From: an uncultured Oscillospiraceae bacterium
Lineage (GTDB): Bacteria; Bacillota; Clostridia; Oscillospirales; Oscillospiraceae
Direction of reading: 5' to 3'
Length of the DNA stretch: 27,039 nucleotides
NCBI GenBank assembly: GCA_900757655.1
Contig: CAAEOT010000014.1
Location: 1 to 27,039 of the forward strand
The notes under the pieces were generated by a model. The model made no database searches. It had not been told where the DNA came from and saw only the letters and a program-made list of their open reading frames with translations. A program made the position numbers and the translations under genes. Of this stretch, positions 7,155 through 14,202 are shown one piece after another (position 1 is the first letter of the stretch; each line of letters opens with the position of its first letter).

Positions 7155-8429
7155 TTATGATAATATGTCCGGTTTCGGGCAGACCTCGCAAGAACGGGCC
7201 GAATCGGCCGCGGCGGCCGCGTCGAGCAGCGCCATGACCGAGCGGTAGAACCTTCGTGTGCGCACGACGCCGGTGTTCAGCACACCGCCGATCGCGGCCA
7301 GATGGTCGAGCGGTTCAACCGGCAGCACCTGCCACACGCCGCGCTCCGGCGTCTGGCCGGGCACAAAGTCCGTGTGCGGCGCGCCGCTGGGGTGCCGGGC
7401 GGAGATCGTGTTGACCAGCCCGTCGTTCGGCAGCCAATCGCGCGGCACACCCGCACTGTCGCGCCCCATCGCGGCCGAAAACGGCCAGAGCAGCGGCGTC
7501 ATGGCCGTGTCGGGCTTCTGGTCATGCGTGAGCAGGCGCGGCAGCGTCCGGCAACAGGGGATGGAAAAATACCACGTGTCTGGCAGGGTCGCGATGCGCG
7601 CGTTGAGCGCGCGTGCGCCCGCGGGGCGCAGATCGTCAAAGGCGTTGTCGCCCGCCGGGAGCGGATTTTGCGCCAGCATACGCAGCGCCGCCGTCGTGAG
7701 CGGTTCGTCCGGGTCGCGCCGGATGCCGAACTGGTCGAGCCGGAAGTCATACACGCCCTTGAGCGCCGAGATGCCGAGCGCGCGGGCCGCACCCAGAAAC
7801 AGCGTTGAGAGCGCGTTGGCCGCGTCCGGCTGCACGTCGAGAAACGTGGACCCGTCGTGCGGCGCGGCGATGGCCACCAGCGCGTGCACCCAGCCGGTCT
7901 TGCCGCCGGTGAACAGCGGCGAGGGCGTCTCGCCCGCGGCCTCGGCCGCCTGCACTTCCTCCGGGCAGCCGTGCGCGAGCAGCTGCATGAGCAGCCGCGC
8001 CGTTGCGCCGCCGAAGCTGTGGCCCACGAGGTCGATGGGCTTGTCCGCGCCCCAATCGGGCACGAGCGGGGCCGGATACGCCGTACCGAAGCGCGCGTGG
8101 CCGAAACGCCGCGCGTGTGCGATGCCGTAGTCGGCGGTGCCGCCGGTGAGCTCGGCGTAGAGCTCGCACGCGCGGTCCCACGCGCTCGAGATGATGCCCA
8201 CCGAGGCGGCGCGGCAGTCATACCCGCAGGCGTTGAGATAACCCAGCACGTCGCCCGCCGCGAGCCCCCAGTAGGGCACCGCGCGGTAGAGCGCGTCGCG
8301 CGCGCCCCAGCCCAGCAGACCGTGCACGAACACGGCCGGGTACGGTGTGCGGCCGCCGGATGCTGCGTCCGGCAGCAGGCACGCGCCCACTTCCAGCGTC
8401 TGCTGCAGCAGCTGCTGCGGTGTCTTCAT
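7155..8429 (-). CDS. Family I.5/I.6-type lipase (alpha/beta hydrolase), no signal peptide
   Basis: This 424-residue protein is related to the Geobacillus/Staphylococcus triacylglycerol lipases. The oxyanion-hole region is VFVHGLLGWG. The nucleophile elbow is GHSFGGA (Ser). The late Asp region is LPNDGLVNTISARHPSG, and the His region DHLAAIG follows a GVWQVLPVEP segment, the same order as in that family. Known members are secreted, but this protein starts MKTPQQLLQQTLEVG with no hydrophobic signal, so it may act in the cytoplasm. The ATG at 8429 has GAAGGAGG 6 bases upstream. It is the first gene of a likely operon with the phasin-like and UbiB genes, pointing to intracellular ester, lipid or granule turnover. 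Confidence 0.85.
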   Translation of the reverse strand: MKTPQQLLQQTLEVGACLLPDAASGGRTPYPAVFVHGLLGWGARDALYRAVPYWGLAAGDVLGYLNACGYDCRAASVGIISSAWDRACELYAELTGGTADYGIAHARRFGHARFGTAYPAPLVPDWGADKPIDLVGHSFGGATARLLMQLLAHGCPEEVQAAEAAGETPSPLFTGGKTGWVHALVAIAAPHDGSTFLDVQPDAANALSTLFLGAARALGISALKGVYDFRLDQFGIRRDPDEPLTTAALRMLAQNPLPAGDNAFDDLRPAGARALNARIATLPDTWYFSIPCCRTLPRLLTHDQKPDTAMTPLLWPFSAAMGRDSAGVPRDWLPNDGLVNTISARHPSGAPHTDFVPGQTPERGVWQVLPVEPLDHLAAIGGVLNTGVVRTRRFYRSVMALLDAAAAADSARSCEVCPKPDILS

Positions 8430-8448
8430 GGCGCGCCTCCTTCGAAAG

Positions 8449-8468
8449 CAAATATACTCAAATATACT
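8449..8468. repeat. Tandem direct repeat CAAATATACT x2 in the lipase leader
   Basis: Two exact 10-base copies (8449-8458 and 8459-8468) lie head to tail between the lipase promoter -10 and its ribosome binding site, one helical turn apart. This could be a regulator-binding site or simply AT-rich leader. Confidence 0.5.
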
Positions 8469-8475
8469 ATTGTTT

Positions 8476-8504
8476 AATATAGCACACCTGCCCGGGAGCG
8501 TCAA
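8476..8504 (-). promoter_or_regulatory. Sigma-A promoter of the lipase operon
   Basis: Read on the minus strand: TTGACG (8504-8499), a 17-base spacer and TATATT (8481-8476), about 47 bases upstream of the lipase start codon. Confidence 0.8.
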
Positions 8505-8601
8505 TGCCGCTGCACGGCGGCGCAAAATGACGGAAATGCACAGGCACGCCCCAAAAGAATTGTGCACAAATGCCAAAAGTAAAAAAATTCTGAAAACGGG
8601 G

Positions 8602-8630
8602 TTGACTTCATCGGCTAAAAGCGCTAAAGT
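8602..8630 (+). promoter_or_regulatory. Sigma-A promoter of the leader-peptide/ABC operon
   Basis: TTGACT (8602-8607), a 17-base spacer and TAAAGT (8625-8630). An A/T-rich stretch (8576-8597) ahead of it could serve as an UP element. Transcription would start near 8637, just before the leader-peptide Shine-Dalgarno. Confidence 0.75.
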
Positions 8631-8661
8631 ATGAACATCTTCACTACAGGAGGCCGCAAAC

Positions 8662-8754
8662 ATGCGTCTGGTCCGATTTGCAAGCGCATATTCCTACTAT
8701 TACTTTATTGAGGGTAATAGTCGTTTGTGCTGCAAACATACCAGAACCATCTGA
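8662..8754 (+). CDS. Tyrosine-rich attenuator leader peptide (30 aa)
   Basis: A perfect AGGAGG (8648-8653) lies 8 bases before the ATG. The 30-codon frame encodes four Tyr and two Phe, clustered as YSYYYF at residues 10-15, and stops with TGA at 8752. The Tyr codons 12-14 (8695-8703) form the left arm of a hairpin whose right arm overlaps an antiterminator segment. The peptide is not expected to have a function after synthesis; its translation would sense charged tRNA-Tyr (perhaps tRNA-Phe). It follows the operon promoter directly and precedes a terminator and the lipoprotein gene. The role is inferred by analogy with trp, his and phe leader peptides. Confidence 0.75.
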   Translation: MRLVRFASAYSYYYFIEGNSRLCCKHTRTI

Positions 8755-8807
8755 GACTTCCCGATCCGGTTTTGACAAGGCTGCACAGACGACTGTGTGG
8801 CTTTTTT
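8696..8807 (+). promoter_or_regulatory. Ribosome-mediated transcription attenuator (Tyr codons)
   Basis: There are three mutually exclusive elements. Segment 1:2 is ACTATTAC (8696-8703) with GTAATAGT (8714-8721), a perfect 8-bp stem containing the Tyr codons; a second small hairpin GTTTG/CAAAC (8723-8727 with 8733-8737) stacks next to it. The antiterminator is 8717-8730 with 8783-8796, a 14-bp helix with two G-U pairs. The terminator is 8780-8788 with 8793-8801. A ribosome stalled at codons 12-14 would mask 8696-8703, free 8717-8730 and block the terminator. When Tyr is plentiful, the hairpins and the terminator form. No T-box hallmark was seen in this leader. Confidence 0.7.
8777..8807 (+). 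terminator. Attenuator intrinsic terminator before the ABC operon
   Basis: GCTGCACAG (8780-8788), loop ACGA and CTGTGTGGC (8793-8801) form a 9-bp stem with two G-U pairs, extendable by A-U pairs (8777-8778 with 8803-8804), followed by TTTTTT (8802-8807). It ends 20 bases before the Shine-Dalgarno of the lipoprotein gene. Confidence 0.8.
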
Positions 8808-8842
8808 CTTTGCCGGAACTTACATTTAGGAGGAGAAAACAC

Positions 8843-9808
8843 ATGAACATCAAGAAAATTAACGCGCTGCTCTGCGCCGTGGTCATGGTCCTCTCTCTGG
8901 CTGCCTGCGGCAGCAACGGCGACAAGGCCAGCGGCAGCAAGCACTACACCGTCGGCATCTGCCAGCTTGTGCAGCACGACGCGCTCGACGCGGCCACCAA
9001 GGGCTTCCGCGACGCGATCACCGACGCGCTCGGCGCCGACAACGTCACCTTCGACGAGCAGAACGCCGCCGGTGACAGCGCCACCTGCGCCACCATCTGC
9101 AACGGCTTCGTGTCCAGCGGCGTGGATCTGATCCTTGCCAACGCGACCGGCGCGCTGCAGGCTGCGGCCGCCGCCACGAAGGACATCCCGATCCTCGGCA
9201 CGGCCGTCACGGAGTACGGCGTCGCGCTCGGCATCGGCAACTTCTCCGGCACGGTCGGCGGCAACATCTCCGGCACGTCCGACCTCGCGCCGCTCGATCA
9301 GCAGGCGGCCATGATCACGGAGCTGTTCCCGGATGCCAAGAACGTCGGCATCATCTACTGCTCCGGCGAGCCGAACTCCGTCTACCAGGCGGACGTCGTC
9401 AAGGCCGCGCTTGAAAAGGCCGGCTGCACCGTCACCATCTACACCTTCGCCGATACGAACGACGTCGTCTCCGTCACCGGCACGGCGAGCGACGCCAACG
9501 ACGTCCTCTACGTCCCGACCGACAACACCGCCGCCTCCTGCGCCGAGGCCATCAAGGGCGCTGCCACGAAGCCCATCGTCGCCGGCGAGGAGGGCATCTG
9601 CAAGGGCTGCGGCGTTGCGACGCTGTCCATCGACTACTACGAGCTCGGCCGCACCACCGGCGAGATGGCCGTGAAGATCCTCAAGGGCGAGGCCGACATC
9701 TCCACCATGGCCATCGAGTACTACCCGAACCCGGTCAAGAAGTACAATCCCGAGATGGCGACTGCCTACAACCTCACCATCCCGAGCGACTACGCGGCCA
9801 TCGGCTGA
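8843..9808 (+). CDS. ABC transporter substrate-binding lipoprotein (TrpX-type)
   Basis: This 321-residue lipoprotein has a signal peptide with lipobox LAAC (C22), followed by a Ser/Gly linker and the ABC_sub_bind fold (HYTVGICQLVQHDALDAATK; later AAMITELFPDAKNVGIIYCS and VLYVPTDNTAASCAEAI). It would bind substrate outside the membrane for the permease and ATPase encoded next. TrpXYZ-type systems in Firmicutes are linked to tryptophan or other amino acids; the Tyr-rich leader suggests an aromatic ligand here. The ATG at 8843 has a perfect AGGAGG (8828-8833), and the frame upstream belongs to the leader. A strong hairpin follows before the permease gene, consistent with higher expression of the binding protein. 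Confidence 0.9.
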   Translation: MNIKKINALLCAVVMVLSLAACGSNGDKASGSKHYTVGICQLVQHDALDAATKGFRDAITDALGADNVTFDEQNAAGDSATCATICNGFVSSGVDLILANATGALQAAAAATKDIPILGTAVTEYGVALGIGNFSGTVGGNISGTSDLAPLDQQAAMITELFPDAKNVGIIYCSGEPNSVYQADVVKAALEKAGCTVTIYTFADTNDVVSVTGTASDANDVLYVPTDNTAASCAEAIKGAATKPIVAGEEGICKGCGVATLSIDYYELGRTTGEMAVKILKGEADISTMAIEYYPNPVKKYNPEMATAYNLTIPSDYAAIG

Positions 9809-9830
9809 TCATTCGAACAAATTCCCGGCT

Positions 9831-9855
9831 CCCTGCCGCAGTTTCTGCGGCAGGG
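9831..9855 (+). promoter_or_regulatory. Intercistronic hairpin after the binding-protein gene
   Basis: CCCTGCCGCAG (9831-9841), loop TTT and CTGCGGCAGGG (9845-9855) make a perfect 11-bp stem. No T-run follows, so it is more likely an mRNA stabiliser or processing site that raises the binding-protein to permease ratio than a terminator. Confidence 0.6.
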
Positions 9856-9880
9856 ATACTCCACAATATGAGGTAATTTT

Positions 9881-10822
9881 ATGAATTCACTGGTTCTTGC
9901 GTCCCTGAGCCTGCCGAATCTGGTTTCGCGTCTGCCCGGCGGCGTTGCCCAGGGCATCATCTGGGGCATCATGGCTCTGGGTGTGTACATCACGTTCCGC
10001 CTGCTCGACGTCGCCGATCTGACGGTCGACGGGTCGTTCACCACCGGCGGTGCCGTGACGGTCATGCTCATCATCGCCGGTTGGCCGGCGTGGGCGGCGC
10101 TGCTCGCCGCCGTGGTCGCGGGTCTGCTCGCGGGCCTTGTGACCGGCCTGCTGCACACGAAGCTTGGCATCCCGGCCATCCTTGCCGGCATCCTGACGCA
10201 GTTCGCGCTCTATTCGATCAACCTGCGCATCATGAGCATGAAGGCCAACACTCCGGTCAACCCGGATAAGTACAGCCTGTTTCTGACGCTGCGCAGCGTG
10301 CCCGGCGCGATCTGGAAGGGCCTGCTGCTCGCAGCCGTACTCATCGCGCTCCTCTACTGGTACTTCGGCACCGAGCAGGGCAGCGCCATCCGCGCCACGG
10401 GCGCCAACCCGTCGATGAGCCGCGCGCAGGGCATCAACATCAATGCCATGAAGGTGCTCGGCCTGTCGCTCTCCAACGGCATGGTCGCGCTCTCCGGCGG
10501 CCTGATGGCGCAGTACCAGGGCTTTGCCGACATCAACATGGGCCGCGGCGCGATCGTCATCGGCCTCGCCGCCGTCATCATCGGCGAGGTGCTGTGCGAT
10601 GCCATTTTCCGCAAGGGCTGCAACTTCTCCGTGCGCCTGAGCTTTGTTATCCTCGGCGGCATCGTGTACTATCTCGTCATGGTGCTCATCCTGTGGCTCA
10701 AGCTCGACCCGAATGATCTCAAGCTCTTCACCGCGGTCATCGTGGCTGCGTTCCTGGCCGTGCCGTATCTCAAGGGGCAGGCCAAGAGCTCGTTCCACCG
10801 CCTGAAGAAGGGAGGCAAGTGA
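9881..10822 (+). CDS. ABC transporter permease (TrpY/BPD_transp_2 type)
   Basis: This 313-residue, highly hydrophobic protein has about eight to nine membrane segments, starting GGVAQGIIWGIMALGVYITF. It has the signature of the branched-chain/TrpY-like permease family (LDVADLTVDGSFTTGGAV; IRATGANPSMSRAQGININ; LSLSNGMVALSGGLMAQYQG). It forms the membrane channel of the importer. The ATG at 9881 follows TGAGG at suitable distance. It lies 72 bases after the lipoprotein gene and ends one base before the ATPase ATG. Family assignment is good; the substrate is inferred only from the operon leader. Confidence 0.9.
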   Translation: MNSLVLASLSLPNLVSRLPGGVAQGIIWGIMALGVYITFRLLDVADLTVDGSFTTGGAVTVMLIIAGWPAWAALLAAVVAGLLAGLVTGLLHTKLGIPAILAGILTQFALYSINLRIMSMKANTPVNPDKYSLFLTLRSVPGAIWKGLLLAAVLIALLYWYFGTEQGSAIRATGANPSMSRAQGININAMKVLGLSLSNGMVALSGGLMAQYQGFADINMGRGAIVIGLAAVIIGEVLCDAIFRKGCNFSVRLSFVILGGIVYYLVMVLILWLKLDPNDLKLFTAVIVAAFLAVPYLKGQAKSSFHRLKKGGK

Positions 10823-10823
10823 T

Positions 10824-11618
10824 ATGCTGACACTAGACCATATCTCCAAGACCTTCAACCCCGGTACCATCAATGAAAAACGGGCGCTCGACGGCCTGAC
10901 GCTGCACCTGAATCCGGGCGATTTCGTGACGGTCATCGGCGGCAACGGCGCCGGAAAATCCACCATGCTCAACGCCGTAGCGGGCGTCTGGCCGGTGGAT
11001 GACGGGCGCATCATCCTCGACGGTGTGGACGTGACGGCGATGCCGGAGTACCGCCGCGCGCAGTACATCGGCCGCGTGTTCCAAGATCCCATGATGGGCA
11101 CGGCCGCGAATATGCAGATCGAGGAGAACCTCGCCCTCGCCGCGCGCCGTGGCAAAAAGCGCACCCTGCGCTGGGGCGTCACGAAGGCGGAGCGCGAGGA
11201 ATACCACGAGAAGCTCAAGAGCTTCGGCCTCGGCCTGGAGGACCGCATGACGGCGAAGGTCGGCCTGCTCTCCGGCGGCCAGCGCCAGGCGCTGACGCTG
11301 CTCATGGCCTCCCTGCAAAAGCCGAAGCTGCTCCTGCTTGACGAGCACACCGCGGCGCTTGATCCCGCGACGGCGGCCAAGGTGCTCGAGCTGTCCGACC
11401 GCATCGTGCGCGAGAACCAGCTCACCGCCATGATGATCACCCACAACATGAAAGACGCCATCGTTCACGGCAACCGCCTGATCATGATGAACGAGGGCCA
11501 CATCATCCTCGACATTGGCGGCGAGGAGAAAAAGAAGCTCACGAAGCAGGACCTGCTCGAAAAGTTCGCCGAGGTGGCGGGCACGCAGGTCGAGTCCGAT
11601 GAAGTGCTCCTGAGCTGA
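10824..11618 (+). CDS. ABC transporter ATP-binding protein (TrpZ-type)
   Basis: This 264-residue ATPase has Walker A GGNGAGKST (residues 39-47), the Q-loop region VFQDPMMGTAANM, the ABC signature LLSGGQRQALTLL, Walker B LLLLDEHTAALD and the H-loop MITHNM. It powers the importer from the cytoplasmic side. The ATG at 10824 lies one base after the permease stop (TGATATG) with GGGAGG upstream, so the genes are translationally close-coupled. A strong terminator ends the operon at 11663-11706. Confidence 0.93.
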   Translation: MLTLDHISKTFNPGTINEKRALDGLTLHLNPGDFVTVIGGNGAGKSTMLNAVAGVWPVDDGRIILDGVDVTAMPEYRRAQYIGRVFQDPMMGTAANMQIEENLALAARRGKKRTLRWGVTKAEREEYHEKLKSFGLGLEDRMTAKVGLLSGGQRQALTLLMASLQKPKLLLLDEHTAALDPATAAKVLELSDRIVRENQLTAMMITHNMKDAIVHGNRLIMMNEGHIILDIGGEEKKKLTKQDLLEKFAEVAGTQVESDEVLLS

Positions 11619-11662
11619 CACGCAGACATCCCGGCCCATCGGATATTGAGAAAAGAGAAGCA

Positions 11663-11706
11663 TCTCCGGCGCTGAAACACACAGCGCCGGAGACTTTGCT
11701 TTTTCC
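11663..11706 (+). terminator. Terminator of the ABC transporter operon
   Basis: TCTCCGGCGCTG (11663-11674) and CAGCGCCGGAGA (11682-11693) form a perfect 12-bp stem with a 7-base loop, followed by CTTTGCTTTTT. Confidence 0.85.
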
Positions 11707-11890
11707 GGCACTTTTTGCCGTGCATTTTTGCCCGTGCAGCACCACCCACGAAAACCACCAAATAACGGGCAGAAAGTTTGTGCAGTTTTTTTGTCGGAAA
11801 GTGCACACAAATGCCGAAATTTATGCTACCCTTTTCATGCGAAATTTTTTGTTTTTGCAGGTTTGTCGAGGGTTCAGGAGGATAGGGTCC

Positions 11891-13306
11891 GTGGTTTTCA
11901 GCAGCCTGTCGTTTTTGTTTTGCTTCTTTCCAGCGTTTCTGCTGGTGTATTATCTGACACCGTCGCGCCCGGCCGGCGCGCGCAATGCCGTGCTGCTGGT
12001 TGGGAGCTGTGTGTTTTATGTCATCGGGCTGGACGGTCAGTGGGCGTACTTTGCGCTGCTGGCCGCATCTGTGCTGGTCAACTACGGGCTGGGGCTTGCC
12101 ATCACGCGCGACAAGCCGCGCGCAAAGCTGTGGCTCATCGTGGGCCTGTGCTACAATTTCCTGTGGCTGTTCCTATTTAAATATCTCAATTTCCTGCTCA
12201 CCGGCGTCAACGGTGTGCTCGGCTGGGTGTCCGGCGGCAAGGCGGCGGTGCCGCTGCTGGGCTGGGCGCTGCCGGTCGGCATCAGCTTTTATACGTTTTC
12301 CGCCGGCGGCTATCTCATCGACGTTTACCGCGGCACGGTCGCGCCGGAGCGCTCACTGCTTACGTTCGGTACGTACCTGACCATGTTCCCGAAGCTCGTT
12401 TCCGGCCCGATCGCGAGCTATGCGCAGCTGCAGCCGGAGTTCGGCGCACGCGATGTGTCGCTGCGGCAGGCGGTTGACGGATTGAAGCTGTTTGTGTTCG
12501 GCATGGCGCTCAAGATCCTGCTCGCCAACCAGCTCGGCGGCCTCTGGAGCGATGTGACCACGATCGGCTTTGAGAGCCTCTCGACGCCGTTGGCGTGGAT
12601 GGCCGCGTTCGCGTATTCATTCCAGCTCTATTTTGACTTCTGGGGCTACTCGCTCATGGCCATCGGCATCGGCCGGATGCTTGGCTTCCACCTGCCGGAG
12701 AACTTCCGCTGCCCGTACCTCGCGCTGAGCATGACGGAGTTCTGGCGCCGCTGGCACATCACGCTGGGCACGTGGTTTCGCGATTATCTGTATTTCCCGC
12801 TCGGCGGCAGTCGCTGCAGCCGCGGGCGCATGATTTTTAACCTGCTGGTTGTCTGGGTCGCGACCGGGCTCTGGCACGGCGCGCATCTGAACTTCCTGCT
12901 CTGGGGCCTCGGCCTGTTCGTGATCCTGGTCGTGGAAAAGCTCTGGCTCAAGAAATACCTCGACCGCTGGCCGGTGCTCGGGCATCTGTATATGCTCGTG
13001 CTCATCCCGCTGTCGTGGGCGGTGTTTTCCGTGTCGGATCTGGGGCAGCTCGGCGCATATTTCGGCCGCCTGCTGCCGCTGTTTTCGCACGCGGCGGCCT
13101 ACCCGCTCGATTTTCTCAAGTACGGCAAGACCTACGGGGTGTTCCTCGTGCTTGGTCTGCTGTGCTCGACGTCGCTGCCGGCGTATGTGTACCGCCGGCT
13201 CAAAGGCACCTGGGCCGGGGCGGTCATTCTGGCCGTGCTGTTCTGGCTGTGCCTGTTTTGCCTGAGTAAGGGCATGAACGACCCCTTTATGTATTTCCGA
13301 TTCTAA
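11891..13306 (+). CDS. MBOAT-family O-acyltransferase
   Basis: This 471-residue membrane protein has about ten to twelve membrane segments and the MBOAT (AlgI/PatA/DltB-like) pattern: MVFSSLSFLFCFFP start, FPKLVSGPI, the motif MTEFWRRWHITLGTWFRDYL (H289) and the conserved-His segment LWHGAHLNFLLWG (H329, H332). Such enzymes move acetyl groups across the membrane for O-acetylation of surface polymers. The GTG at 11891 was chosen because AGGAGG (11876-11881) lies 9 bases upstream and the N-terminus then matches the family. The SGNH gene starts 13 bases after its stop, so the two probably form an operon. No convincing promoter was found in 11707-11875. Confidence 0.88.
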   Translation: MVFSSLSFLFCFFPAFLLVYYLTPSRPAGARNAVLLVGSCVFYVIGLDGQWAYFALLAASVLVNYGLGLAITRDKPRAKLWLIVGLCYNFLWLFLFKYLNFLLTGVNGVLGWVSGGKAAVPLLGWALPVGISFYTFSAGGYLIDVYRGTVAPERSLLTFGTYLTMFPKLVSGPIASYAQLQPEFGARDVSLRQAVDGLKLFVFGMALKILLANQLGGLWSDVTTIGFESLSTPLAWMAAFAYSFQLYFDFWGYSLMAIGIGRMLGFHLPENFRCPYLALSMTEFWRRWHITLGTWFRDYLYFPLGGSRCSRGRMIFNLLVVWVATGLWHGAHLNFLLWGLGLFVILVVEKLWLKKYLDRWPVLGHLYMLVLIPLSWAVFSVSDLGQLGAYFGRLLPLFSHAAAYPLDFLKYGKTYGVFLVLGLLCSTSLPAYVYRRLKGTWAGAVILAVLFWLCLFCLSKGMNDPFMYFRF

Positions 13307-13319
13307 GGAGCGCTGACGT

Positions 13320-14090
13320 ATGAAACGCATCAAACCGCAATATTTTCTCATTCTGCTGCTGGTGGCCGCCATCGCGGCGGCGCCGTTTCTCATCCGCGGC
13401 CTGATCGACCGCAGCAGTGTCGGCAAGCAGCCGGCCGCGGCCGTCACGGCGGCGCCGGAGGAGACCGCCGAGCCGACGCCCACGCCGGAGCCGACGCCGC
13501 TGCAGTTCACGACCGTGGATGCCTCGTATTTTGACGACGCGCTCTTTATCGGCGACTCGCGCACCGTCGGCATCGCCGAATACGGGAGCCTGAAAAACGC
13601 GACGTATTTTGCCGACGTCGGCCTGAATGTCTATGTTGCGCAGACGAAGGCCATCGCCGTGAAAAATGTCGGCACCGTCACGCTGCCGCAGTTGCTGAGC
13701 CAGAAGACGTTCGGCAAGGTCTACATCATGCTCGGCATCAACGAGCTCGGCAATGACCTCGATGACATCACGGCCAAGTTCTCCTCGCTCATCGACACCG
13801 TGCGCGCCGCGCAGCCGGACGCCATCATCTTCGTCGAGGCGAACCTGCACGTTGGCCCCTCGCGCTCGAGCACGGACGCAACGTTCAATAACCCCCGCAT
13901 TGACAAGCTCAACGAAAAGCTCGCCGCCCTCGCCGACGGCAAGACGATCTTCTACATCGACATCAACGAGCTCTTCGACGACGAAAACGGCAATCTGCGT
14001 GCCGATGCCAGCGGCGACAGCACCCATGTCTATGCCAAGTATGACCTTGACTGGTGCGACTGGCTGTGCACGAAGGCGATCGTTCGCTGA
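13320..14090 (+). CDS. Membrane-anchored SGNH/GDSL hydrolase-like protein
   Basis: This 256-residue protein has an N-terminal signal anchor (YFLILLLVAAIAAAPF), then a Thr/Pro-rich stalk (residues 48-60), then an SGNH fold. The catalytic Ser is in FIGDSRTVG (S80). LGINELGND may be block III. DSTH (D233, H236) probably completes the triad. Extracytoplasmic SGNH proteins next to an MBOAT act as esterases or acetyltransferases in polymer O-acetylation, as with AlgJ/AlgX or PatB. The ATG at 13320 has AAGGAG just upstream, overlapping the MBOAT stop. The target polymer (cell wall, teichoic acid or exopolysaccharide) is unknown. Confidence 0.85.
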   Translation: MKRIKPQYFLILLLVAAIAAAPFLIRGLIDRSSVGKQPAAAVTAAPEETAEPTPTPEPTPLQFTTVDASYFDDALFIGDSRTVGIAEYGSLKNATYFADVGLNVYVAQTKAIAVKNVGTVTLPQLLSQKTFGKVYIMLGINELGNDLDDITAKFSSLIDTVRAAQPDAIIFVEANLHVGPSRSSTDATFNNPRIDKLNEKLAALADGKTIFYIDINELFDDENGNLRADASGDSTHVYAKYDLDWCDWLCTKAIVR

Positions 14091-14098
14091 AAAAATAG

Positions 14099-14139
14099 GA
14101 CAAAGGCCAGCCGGAAACCGCTTCCGGCTGGCCTTTGTC
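14099..14139. terminator. Long perfect hairpin, bidirectional terminator
   Basis: An 18-bp perfect stem (14099-14116 with 14122-14139, GACAAAGG... with ...CCTTTGTC) has a 5-base loop. The minus-strand exit is followed by CTATTTTTTC, which suits the small minus-strand gene at 14203; on the plus strand it closes the MBOAT-SGNH operon. Confidence 0.8.
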
Positions 14140-14202
14140 GTGATAGATCTGGATACATCACTTATGTTCTCCGTTTTTTCTCCCTCGACGCGGTAGCGCG
14201 CA

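Noticed and set aside
8678..8842. 55-codon upstream extension of the lipoprotein gene
   Set aside because: It would run through the attenuator terminator and place residues before a normal lipoprotein signal peptide; AGGAGG marks the ATG at 8843.
8631..8842. T-box riboswitch in the ABC-operon leader
   Set aside because: No T-box-like conserved sequence or specifier-loop layout was recognised; a translated Tyr-rich frame and competing helices explain the region better.
11801..11820. Resemblance of GTGCACACAAATGCC here to GTGCACAAATGCC near 8566
   Set aside because: The match is short and gapped, and the two copies sit at different distances from their genes; likely chance.
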